A stretch of 11,384 bases of DNA from VBKO01 sp036393835 (lineage in GTDB: Bacteria > Myxococcota > Myxococcia > Myxococcales > 40CM-4-68-19). Location of the stretch: NCBI GenBank assembly GCA_036393835.1, contig DASWGI010000106.1:1-11384 (forward strand), in the 5' to 3' direction. This document shows positions 1-5,348 of the stretch, in pieces. The translations under genes and the position numbers were made by a program. Position 1 is the stretch's first letter. Each line of letters opens with the position of its first letter. The notes under the pieces are model-generated. The model made no database searches. It saw only the letters and a program-made list of their open reading frames with translations, and was not told the origin of the DNA.

Positions 1-136
1 GGTGAAGACCGCGTTGCCGGTCTGCAGAAGCGTTGCGACGTCGCTGTAGCCGAGGCCTTCCAGTACCTTGCAGCCGCGCGACCGGGACCCGCTTCTGGGG
101 GCCGATTCCTCTCAGCAATGCGACGTACCTGGGCAC
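1..136 (-). pseudogene. DUF1697 family protein, 5' part, frameshifted
   Basis: Minus-strand start of a DUF1697 protein (function unknown; full members are about 180 aa) that runs off the left edge. A GTG at 136 opens a frame reading PRYVALLRGIGPQKRVPVAR, which matches the family's N-terminal 'YVALLRGINVGG' block. Near base 70 the reading moves to another frame that continues as KVLEGLGYSDVATLLQTGNA, the family's next block. Aligned to the usual 'AELRxLLEALGY' spacing, two bases are missing between CTG (73-71) and AAG (69-67), for example a lost GC in an original CTGCGCAAG. No clear Shine-Dalgarno precedes the GTG. It lies 23 bases downstream of the 160-570 gene on the same strand, so the two could be cotranscribed. 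It is either a true pseudogene or a sequencing error. The family call is firm from the two motifs; the start codon is less sure. Confidence 0.72.
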
Positions 137-159
137 CGATGCAGTTCTACCGCAACTGC

Positions 160-570
160 CTAACCCCTCATCACGATCGCAACGCAGACCGCGGTCACGA
201 GAAGCCTCGCCAACCATCCCAGCGAATGGCTGACGACGATCAGACGGCTCATCGGGATATAGACCGCGTTGGTCATCAGGAGCGGAACCGGAATCATCAC
301 CCACGCAACCAGCGCAGCCACTCCCGCCTTGGACAGCGACGTCCAGCCCTGGTGTGCACATGTGACGATGAAGACGAAGGAGCTGATGCCCAGGAGCAGC
401 TCGGAGATGGCGATGGAACGCATCTCGTCCTTTTTGTCCTTGTACTGCCTCCACACTCCGGGCGTTGCCAGGTAGCGGTCATGGAAGAGCATCCCGAAGA
501 AGTACCAGTCCGTGAACGACGCCACGACGGCGGAGGCGACGAACGCGAGAAGAACCTGCGTCCAGTTCAT
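160..570 (-). CDS. Small integral membrane protein, DUF1761-like
   Basis: 136-aa protein with about four hydrophobic segments: roughly residues 4-24, 55-72, 79-103 and 113-134. Shortly after the first segment it carries DWYFFGMLFHDRY followed by GVWR. I associate this aromatic 'DW-x-FG-LFHDxY...W' pattern with DUF1761-type small membrane proteins of unknown function. ATG at 570, stop TAG at 162-160. No good Shine-Dalgarno is visible upstream. Its base composition is more A/T-rich than the propeller and CHAT genes in this window. The start lies 35 bases from the inner end of the 106-bp repeat copy 1, so on its own strand the repeat sits just upstream and could carry its promoter. The DUF1697 remnant follows it. 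The family name is a recollection of motif shape, not a search; a real membrane protein is much surer than the family. Confidence 0.7.
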   Translation of the reverse strand: MNWTQVLLAFVASAVVASFTDWYFFGMLFHDRYLATPGVWRQYKDKKDEMRSIAISELLLGISSFVFIVTCAHQGWTSLSKAGVAALVAWVMIPVPLLMTNAVYIPMSRLIVVSHSLGWLARLLVTAVCVAIVMRG

Positions 571-605
571 GTGGTCAGTTTACAACGCGATCCGGATTCG
601 CCAGA

Positions 606-711
606 CCATAGGACCGATAAGGGGCGTTCTGCCAACTCGACGCTTTCTTCCTGCGCTTGACCGAGCCTAGCAGACCAGCCCGCGGCCGTGCCATGCACCG
701 GCCGCGCAGGG
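606..711. repeat. 106-bp dispersed repeat, copy 1
   Basis: Directly repeated at 4264-4369, 3658 bases downstream, in the same orientation. The two copies differ at only two positions: A613 versus G4271, and A677 versus T4335. Bases 682-705 form a strong hairpin: GCGGCCG/CGGCCGC stem, TGC/GCA stem with one bulged C, and CAT loop. CCTGCGC (650-656) can pair with GCGCAGG (704-710) as an alternative outer stem. The copy ends at 711, and the next codon (GAG, 712) is the first recognisable codon of the hydrolase remnant. No terminal inverted repeats, no encoded protein and no target duplication are visible. It may be a mobile or recombination-prone element, or an upstream regulatory block for the minus-strand genes beside it. 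Confidence 0.92.
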
Positions 712-1347
712 GAGTGCTGGGTGTCGTTGCGCAACCAGTTGCCCGCGCTCGCCCGGGCGGGGTTCCGCGCGGTCGCGCCCGACCTGCGCGGCTACGGAAA
801 GTCCGACAAGCCGCAGGGCCTCGACGCCTACCGCATCGAGGTGCTGGCGCGCGACGTCACGCGGCTGGTCGAAGCGCTGGGCGCCGAGCGCGCGCACGTG
901 GTCGGCCACGACTGAGGAGGGGCGGTGGCGTGGTTCTTCGCCATGTGGCACCCGGAGCGGCTCGATCGCCTCTGCATCCTGAACGCGCCGCACCCGGCGC
1001 GGTACTCGCGCGCGCGGAAGCGGCCGCGCCAGTTCCTGCGCAGCTCGTACATCCTCTTCTTCCAACTGCCCTGGTTGCCGGAAGCGCTGCTGGGCGCCGG
1101 CGACTTCCTCATGCTGCGCCGGCTCTTCCGGTACGACCCGGAGCGGCCTGGCGCGTACAGCGACGAGGACATCGAGCAGATCGTGGCCGCGGCGCGTGAG
1201 CCGGGAGCGCTGACCGGGACGCTCGCGTGGTACCGCGCGATGATGCAGCGGCCCACCCACACCCGCTGGAAGCCGATCGACAGGCCGGTGCAGATCATCT
1301 GAGGCGAGAAGGACCGCTACCTGGGCCGCGAGATCGCGGAGCCTTGA
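712..1347 (+). pseudogene. Alpha/beta hydrolase (epoxide hydrolase-like), decayed
   Basis: The translation matches epoxide hydrolase/haloalkane dehalogenase-like alpha/beta hydrolases. It reads ECWVSLRNQLPALARAGFRA, then VAPDLRGYGKSD, the nucleophile elbow VVGHD-x-GGAVAW, a cap region, and PVQII-x-GEKDRYLGREIAEP. The catalytic nucleophile Asp would be GAC at 910-912. Both x positions are normally Trp in the family, and both are TGA here (913-915 and 1300-1302), while other Trp codons in the same frame are TGG. A third TGA at 1345-1347 ends the frame before the part that should carry the catalytic His. The N-terminus with the HG oxyanion motif is also absent, because homology starts directly at the end of repeat copy 1. 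So the gene is cut at the 5' end, has two nonsense changes and lacks its 3' end. Recoding is unlikely because neighbouring intact genes stop at TGA. Confidence 0.88.
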
Positions 1348-1413
1348 CGGTGGCCAGAGCCCGTGCCTACCGGTCCCACCTGCGCCGGCAGCGCCGCCCC
1401 CGCTGCCCGCAGG

Positions 1414-1418
1414 GGAGG
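1414..1418 (+). promoter_or_regulatory. Shine-Dalgarno of the beta-propeller gene
   Basis: GGAGG inside the run AGGGGAGGGA, seven bases before ATG 1426. The same frame is open upstream to at least a start at 1363, but this site and the signal peptide that begins at Met 1426 fix the start here. Confidence 0.8.
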
Positions 1419-1425
1419 GAACAAC

Positions 1426-3390
1426 ATGAAATTCCTGAGACGGTGGTGGATGTGCCTCGCATTGCTGGGGCTGCTCCCGCAGGCTGTGCGGGCCGAGCCT
1501 GGCGAGGGCGAGGAGGCCGACGAGGCCGAGGTCAGGGACGTCGGCCCCGAGATGGGCATCTTCTTCAATACGTTCCTCTTCCGCGGTCCGGGAGAGGTGC
1601 TGGGAAACTCCAACCGCGGCGGCACTTTCACCACGCACAACCGCGGCGAGCGCTGGCGCCGCAGCATGCGCGGGCTCCTCAATCCCGCCGGCGTGGAGGC
1701 GTTCGATTTCATCACCTGCCAGGCGCGCTCCGCGCGGAGCGTCCTGTACGCGGCGACCATCGAAGACGGACTTTTCCGGACCGACGACTTCGCGGGCAAG
1801 TGGGAGAGGCTCGCGCCGCTTCCCGATCCGCACCTCGTCAGCTGCGGCGTCGATCCGACGAATCCGGCGGCCGTGTACGCGCTCACCAACGGCCTCGATC
1901 CCGCCTTCCAGCTGTTCAAGTCGCCCGATGCGGGGAGGAGCTTCGCGGTGGTCGGGAGCGGCCTGCCGCCGGACGACTTCCCCGTCCAGGTGGCGGTGGC
2001 GCCCACCTCGCCCCAGACGGTCTACGTCGTGGACTCGGGCACCTTCCAGGGACTGTACGTCTCGCGCGACGGCGGCCTCCACTTCACTCGGCTTGCGGCC
2101 ACGCCCGATTTCCCCTTCGCGGTCTTTCTCTCTCCCACGCAGGACGGCACGTTGTTCGTAAGCGCCGACGCGCTCTACCGCTCGGTCGACGGAGGCGCCA
2201 GCTTCACCAAGGTGCTCGACACGTTCGCGAACGATCTCGCGTTCGATCCCCTCGACCGCTCGGTCGTCTATGCGGTCGCGGCGACCGCGGGGCTGTTCCG
2301 CTCCCAGAACGGCGGCGCGACCTTCTCGCCGTTCGGAGGGCTCGCGGCGAATCAGCTCGGCGTCCTCGGCGCAGTCGCCATCGGCGTCCAGGCCACTGGA
2401 CGCGGGCGCACCTTCTACGTGAACAGCGGGCGCGGCAACTTCCGCTCCGACGACGGCGGCCAGACCTTCTCTCCGATCGACCGCGGCTACCGGGGCGCGC
2501 AGGTCGACGATCTCACCTTCGATGCCGGAGGCAGGTTGGTCGTCGCCGTCATCAACACGGTGGGTCTGTTCCGCGCCATCCACCCCGGCAGGTACGAGAT
2601 CGCCGGCGACACGTTGCCCGGCGAAGCCGCCCGGCTGGTCTCGGCGATCGCGGCTTCTCCCGCCGATCCCGACGTCTACGCCGCGGTGACGATCGAAGGC
2701 ATCTTCCGGACGGTGGACGGCGGCGCATCCTGGACCTCGTCCGGCGGTTTCGCCGCTGGGAACGCGGGTCGCATCACCTTCGCCCCTAGCGATGCCAACA
2801 GGGTCTATGCCGTCGGCAGCAGCGGTCTGTTCCGGTCCACCGACGGCGGGGCGAGCTTCATCAGGACTCCGGCGATCCAGTTCGGCTCGGTGGCGGCCGA
2901 CCCGGGCAACGCGGACGTCGTGTACGTGGGAAGCTGGGCGGCGAACCGCGGGGTGTTCAAGTCCTCCGATGGAGGCAGCACGCTGCAGTTGACCGGGCTG
3001 ACCAGCGGGAACTTCAGCGCTCTGGCCGTGGATCCGCAAGACACGCGCATCGTCTATGCGGGCAACCGGTCAGGCTCGGTGTTCCGCTCGCTCGACGGCG
3101 GTGCGACGTTCGCTCCCGCCGGCACCGGGCTAGCGGGCACCGGGGTGATGGGCCTCGGCATCGATCCGTCCAACCTGGCCCGGCTGTACGTCTGGATGCA
3201 CGACGGCGGCCTGTTTCGGACCGACGATCGCGCCGCCAGCTGGAAGGCGGTGGACACCGGCGAAGCGCTGCGCCGCTCAGGCCTGAGCGCCGGGCGCGGC
3301 CAACTGGCCATCGATTCAGCCCACCCCGGTCATGTCTTCCTCGGAAACCGCAGCGTCATCGAGGTCGACGTGGACGTGGACGACGACTGA
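1426..3390 (+). CDS. Secreted Asp-box (BNR/sortilin-type) beta-propeller protein
   Basis: 654-aa exported protein. A signal peptide covers residues 1-23 (Arg pair, hydrophobic core, likely cleavage after VRA), followed by an acidic linker. The rest is a repeat protein with Asp-box motifs of the form S-x-D-G-G-x-x-F/W. Clear ones are near residues 166, 213, 253, 293, 341, 429, 471, 513 and 555, with a weaker one near 599. Spacing is about 40-48 residues, except a double gap of 88 between 341 and 429 where one box has been lost. Such boxes lie in beta-hairpin turns of sialidase/BNR and sortilin (VPS10) propellers. They also occur in bacterial exported proteins of unknown ligand, so they do not prove an enzyme. 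The C-terminus ends VIEVDVDVDDD, an acidic tail. No sialidase RIP motif is seen. It stands alone between two decayed genes. Stop TGA; Trp is encoded by TGG. Confidence 0.9.
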   Translation: MKFLRRWWMCLALLGLLPQAVRAEPGEGEEADEAEVRDVGPEMGIFFNTFLFRGPGEVLGNSNRGGTFTTHNRGERWRRSMRGLLNPAGVEAFDFITCQARSARSVLYAATIEDGLFRTDDFAGKWERLAPLPDPHLVSCGVDPTNPAAVYALTNGLDPAFQLFKSPDAGRSFAVVGSGLPPDDFPVQVAVAPTSPQTVYVVDSGTFQGLYVSRDGGLHFTRLAATPDFPFAVFLSPTQDGTLFVSADALYRSVDGGASFTKVLDTFANDLAFDPLDRSVVYAVAATAGLFRSQNGGATFSPFGGLAANQLGVLGAVAIGVQATGRGRTFYVNSGRGNFRSDDGGQTFSPIDRGYRGAQVDDLTFDAGGRLVVAVINTVGLFRAIHPGRYEIAGDTLPGEAARLVSAIAASPADPDVYAAVTIEGIFRTVDGGASWTSSGGFAAGNAGRITFAPSDANRVYAVGSSGLFRSTDGGASFIRTPAIQFGSVAADPGNADVVYVGSWAANRGVFKSSDGGSTLQLTGLTSGNFSALAVDPQDTRIVYAGNRSGSVFRSLDGGATFAPAGTGLAGTGVMGLGIDPSNLARLYVWMHDGGLFRTDDRAASWKAVDTGEALRRSGLSAGRGQLAIDSAHPGHVFLGNRSVIEVDVDVDDD

Positions 3391-3432
3391 GCTCGCCGCA
3401 GGGGGAGCGAAGACTTCCTCGGGACGGGCCGC

Positions 3433-3699
3433 GTGCTGAACGTACGGCCGTGCCCGTCCGAGGTAGAAAAAGGAAGCGAGCGCCCGCCCGGGCCTGCCGC
3501 GGGCCGGCGCGCCCGCAAGGACGGGGCGGCCTTGCGCAAGCGACTGCCGGAGTACGAGGCGAAGCGCGATTTCGCCGTCACGCCCGAGCCTGCGCCGGGC
3601 ACCGCGAAGACGTCGGCGGAGCAGCCGTCGTTCGTAGTGCACAAGCACGACGCCACCCGCCTCCACTACGACGTGCGGCTGGAGTTGGACGGCGCGCTC
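3433..3699 (+). pseudogene. LigD-type 3'-phosphoesterase domain, N-terminal fragment
   Basis: The frame from a GTG at 3433 reads a basic, low-complexity leader, then LPEYEAKRDF, then FVVHKHDATRLHYDVRLELD. These are the opening blocks of the 3'-phosphoesterase domain of bacterial DNA ligase D (usual form 'Y..KRDF...FVIQKHDASRLHYDxRLELDG'), which trims 3' ends in non-homologous end joining. The His and Asp of HKHD and the RLHYD residues are kept. Homology stops after DGAL at 3699. The expected KSWAVPKG block is missing, and the frame continues into unrelated sequence antisense to the membrane protein at 3666-4139. Only about the first 60 residues of the domain remain, so it should be inactive. 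The true start may be TTG at 3532 rather than 3433. It could come from a stand-alone phosphoesterase or from a full LigD. Confidence 0.82.
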
Positions 3700-4139
3700 T
3701 TCGATCCAGGCCGCGTTGGGTGCTCCAGAGAAAGCAGCAACCCCGCAATGTTCAACACCATGATCCCTGTCACGACTTTCCAGGGCGTCTCGGCATGGGT
3801 ATTGAACTGGATGTACAGAGTCGCGTAGAGCGCCACCGCCGAGTTGACAAGCCCAGCTGCCGGAACTGCCCACCGAGCCCACGCCACGCCTTGCCGAAAC
3901 GGGAAAGCGAGGAGGACCCCGAGGGCCAGCGCCAGGGCGAGCCAAGCCCCCGCAGCCGCTCGCATGAGCCCGAGGATGAGGACCTGAAAAGCGCGAGGCA
4001 CCTCAGCCCACGACATTCCGACAGCGCCGGCATGGTAGGGCATGAACTCCGGTCGAAGAAGATACATCAGCCCGAACGCGATCGGGCCGAGCAGGGATAC
4101 GAGATAGCACCAGAATGCAATCTTCAGTCGCGTGCTCAT
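3666..4139 (-). CDS. Four-TM membrane protein of unknown family, chimeric C-terminus
   Basis: 157-aa protein with four hydrophobic segments, roughly residues 8-27, 51-76, 88-106 and 119-138. Between the first two is a conserved-looking RPEFMPYHAGAVGMSW loop. I do not recognise the family by name. ATG at 4139, stop TAG at 3668-3666; no strong Shine-Dalgarno. The last dozen residues (about SAPSNSSRTS) are encoded by the antisense strand of the LigD fragment. The native C-terminus was therefore probably replaced at a junction near 3700, and the original protein ended near or beyond PTRPGSK. The membrane part looks complete, so the protein may still be made. Composition is lower in GC than the plus-strand genes (53% in 4081-4140). 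Repeat copy 2 lies 124 bases upstream on its own strand. Confidence 0.72.
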   Translation of the reverse strand: MSTRLKIAFWCYLVSLLGPIAFGLMYLLRPEFMPYHAGAVGMSWAEVPRAFQVLILGLMRAAAGAWLALALALGVLLAFPFRQGVAWARWAVPAAGLVNSAVALYATLYIQFNTHAETPWKVVTGIMVLNIAGLLLSLEHPTRPGSKSAPSNSSRTS

Positions 4140-4263
4140 AGCACTGTCTCCTCGGCCGGGATCGCGAAGCGTCTACCGAGCCGCTCTTGCTTTCCGCTTG
4201 AAGCGACGCCTTGGCTCGCAGCTGCTTCACCATGAACGCCGAGTCCAGGCGATAGGACCGAGG

Positions 4264-4369
4264 CCATAGGGCCGATAAGGGGCGTTCTGCCAACTCGACG
4301 CTTTCTTCCTGCGCTTGACCGAGCCTAGCAGACCTGCCCGCGGCCGTGCCATGCACCGGCCGCGCAGGG
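4264..4369. repeat. 106-bp dispersed repeat, copy 2
   Basis: 98% identical to 606-711 in the same orientation, with two substitutions. Hairpin at 4340-4363: GCGGCCG/CGGCCGC and TGC/GCA stems, bulged C4356, loop CAT. T4335 here restores pairing of CCTGC (4333-4337) with GCAGG (4364-4368), which is mismatched in copy 1. CCTGCGC (4308-4314) and GCGCAGG (4362-4368) offer a competing outer stem. Just outside the left end, ATAGGACCGA (4252-4261) nearly repeats ATAGGGCCGA (4266-4275), a small tandem echo absent from copy 1. It lies between the two minus-strand genes at 3666-4139 and 4411-4773. In the minus direction TTGGCA followed by a TATCGG/CCTATG stretch could pass for a weak sigma-70 promoter, but this is not convincing. 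Confidence 0.92.
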
Positions 4370-4389
4370 CGAGTCGTCCGCCCCGCTAT

Positions 4390-4404
4390 CTGCGCCGAGC
4401 GCAG
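4390..4404 (-). terminator. Hairpin just after the 4411-4773 gene
   Basis: Perfect 6-bp stem CTGCGC/GCGCAG with a three-base loop, six bases past the stop codon of the minus-strand gene. Position fits a terminator, but the sequence after it on the minus strand (ATAGCGGGG) has no T-run, so factor-independent function is doubtful. Confidence 0.35.
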
Positions 4405-4410
4405 GTTGGC

Positions 4411-4773
4411 TTAGTCAGGCTTGTAGCGGATGACGGTAGCTCGGACGTACTGACCGAGGCCATTGACGTCCGCTAGCACCGCATCGCCGCCGGCACGGCA
4501 TACAGTTTGTGCAGCTTTGTCCTTCAACTCGGAAGCGCTGTCCGGTAAACCCGCACGATGCCCGGTCTTGTAGACGACGCCACCGGTGAAGTCGATAATC
4601 CCGAGTTCCTCGAAGGGACGCTGAGGCCGGGTCGTCAGTACATCGAAACTACAGCTCTCCGGCTTCGGCTGGGCGCGGACGGAAGAGCTAGCCGTGTACT
4701 GTGTCTGGGCAGCGGCGCATCCTACTGCAAGAAGCGACGCTGCCCACGCGAGCGTCGTCCGGGAACGAATCAT
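4411..4773 (-). CDS. Small exported protein, possible lipoprotein
   Basis: 120 aa from ATG 4773. The frame is open to an ATG at 4854, but the shorter start puts a normal signal peptide first: MIRSRTT, then a hydrophobic stretch ending LLAVGC. That C could be a lipobox cysteine (AVGC is weaker than the usual LAGC), or the protein may be cut after AAA instead. The mature part has Cys in ESCSFDVL, the phrase RPFEELGIIDF, then TVCRAGGDAVLADV and ends in YKPD with stop TAA. The 'elG.i...A...C..GGDAV' layout reminds me of small RcsF- or DUF4156-like lipoprotein domains, but I would not assign it. The two mature cysteines could form a disulfide. It is on the minus strand like the other lower-GC genes, with repeat copy 2 41 bases downstream. 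The 231 bases between it and the divergent peptide gene hold the putative promoter for the latter. Confidence 0.7.
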   Translation of the reverse strand: MIRSRTTLAWAASLLAVGCAAAQTQYTASSSVRAQPKPESCSFDVLTTRPQRPFEELGIIDFTGGVVYKTGHRAGLPDSASELKDKAAQTVCRAGGDAVLADVNGLGQYVRATVIRYKPD

Positions 4774-4909
4774 GCCCGCGTGCCTACACGGCGACCGCTG
4801 AGTCGACAACGTCACGCATGTCAGCATCGCCACCTGGCGCTGACCCGCACTCATTCTGCTCCGCGGGCGACCGCCGCTGCGCGCCCGTGGAGCGATTCCC
4901 GCACTTTTC

Positions 4910-4936
4910 TGTTCCGCTCCGGCCGCGCCGCTGTCT
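4910..4936 (+). promoter_or_regulatory. Candidate ECF promoter upstream of the Cys-rich peptide gene
   Basis: TGTTCC (4910-4915), 16-base spacer, TGTCT (4932-4936) followed by CAG. An ACTTTTC tract lies just before. It matches the site at 5245-5272 in both boxes and in general layout. The GTC-type downstream box resembles the -10 of many ECF promoters. The start codon is 68 bases further on. Confidence 0.4.
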
Positions 4937-4994
4937 CAGCCGGCAGCGGACAGCGCACGAGGCGCCTGCCGCGGAAAGCAGCTCCGCTTCCACC

Positions 4995-4999
4995 GGAGG
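4995..4999 (+). promoter_or_regulatory. Shine-Dalgarno of the Cys-rich peptide gene
   Basis: GGAGG five bases before ATG 5005. It selects this start, which gives a signal peptide beginning MKKTV; the longer frames through this region lack any comparable site. Confidence 0.8.
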
Positions 5000-5004
5000 A
5001 TGCA

Positions 5005-5172
5005 ATGAAGAAGACGGTCATTGGTTTCATCTCCCTCGTCGCGCTCGGCCTGCTGCTCGGCTTCGGCAACGCCAAGCGGCAGGGCGCCGACGACCCGTGC
5101 GGCGGCTGCCCCAAGGACTTCAAGTGCGATCTGGTCAGCCTGCAGTGCGTTCCCGAGGACGCGCACCGCTAG
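5005..5172 (+). CDS. Small secreted four-cysteine peptide (55 aa)
   Basis: MKKTVIGFISLVALGLLLGF is a textbook signal peptide start: two lysines, then a hydrophobic core, with likely cleavage around GNA. The mature part is only about 30 residues and contains C-x2-C-x5-C-x6-C, reading DPCGGCPKDFKCDLVSLQCV. This is the 'CPxxFxCD...CV' pattern seen in short disulfide-rich exported modules of myxobacteria and relatives. The strong Shine-Dalgarno and ATG support a real gene; stop is TAG. It lies directly before the ECF sigma operon on the same strand and has its own copy of the candidate promoter motif, so it may be a target of that sigma factor. Two disulfides are likely outside the cytoplasm. Role unknown: signal, inhibitor or envelope component are all possible. 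Confidence 0.75.
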   Translation: MKKTVIGFISLVALGLLLGFGNAKRQGADDPCGGCPKDFKCDLVSLQCVPEDAHR

Positions 5173-5173
5173 G

Positions 5174-5196
5174 GTGCACGGAGGCGGCCGGTGCAC
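5174..5196 (+). terminator. Hairpin just after the Cys-rich peptide gene
   Basis: GTGCAC at 5174-5179 pairs with GTGCAC at 5191-5196 around an 11-base loop, starting two bases after the stop codon. It is followed by C-rich sequence rather than a T-run. It may attenuate transcription between the peptide gene and the sigma operon, but is weak as an intrinsic terminator. Confidence 0.28.
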
Positions 5197-5244
5197 GCCC
5201 ATTCCCCCCGCGACGCGCGCCGGCGCCTCACCCCTGCAGAAAAG

Positions 5245-5272
5245 TGTTCCCTGCGCCGCCACCCGGGTGTCT
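5245..5272 (+). promoter_or_regulatory. Candidate autoregulatory ECF promoter of the sigma operon
   Basis: TGTTCC (5245-5250), 17-base spacer, TGTCT (5268-5272) followed by AAG. A GAAAAG tract lies just before. Both boxes repeat those at 4910-4936. The first base of the sigma gene is 76 bases downstream. ECF factors commonly drive their own operon, so a shared motif before this gene and the neighbouring peptide gene fits autoregulation. Confidence 0.42.
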
Positions 5273-5337
5273 AAGGCCCTGCGCGTAGCACGCGAGGCGG
5301 ACGTGGCCCGATGGAGGGCCGACCGCGCGCCACAGGC

Positions 5338-5342
5338 AGGAG
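5338..5342 (+). promoter_or_regulatory. Shine-Dalgarno implying a CTG start for the sigma factor
   Basis: AGGAG with six bases to CTG 5349. No in-frame ATG or GTG exists between the upstream stop (TAG 5286-5288) and the conserved sequence. A start at CTG 5349 gives M-ETLSDAELIANYL, the usual ECF beginning. TTG 5373 is the alternative but lacks a good site and would cut off conserved residues. Confidence 0.6.
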
Positions 5343-5348
5343 AGCCGG

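Noticed and set aside
913..1302. TGA read as Trp or selenocysteine in the hydrolase
   Set aside because: Intact neighbours terminate at TGA and use TGG for Trp. The hydrolase also lacks both ends, and no SECIS-like structure was seen after the TGA codons.
1227..2789. 520-aa plus-strand frame over the hydrolase end and propeller gene
   Set aside because: Arg-rich, lacks motifs, and overlaps the well-supported propeller frame.
667..3039. 790-aa open frame on the minus strand opposite the hydrolase remnant and propeller gene
   Set aside because: Its sequence is Arg/Ala/Gly/Glu-rich with no fold or motif, and it is antisense to a recognisable signal peptide and Asp-box repeats. It is a product of high GC.
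4264..4410. Integron attC site formed by the repeat
   Set aside because: GCCAAC/GTTGGC and CTGCGC/GCGCAG pairs give an attC-like outline, but no GTTRRRY core site is present. Identity of the two copies continues some 20 bases beyond the would-be crossover, and copy 1 lacks the outer arm. Worth a covariance-model scan only.
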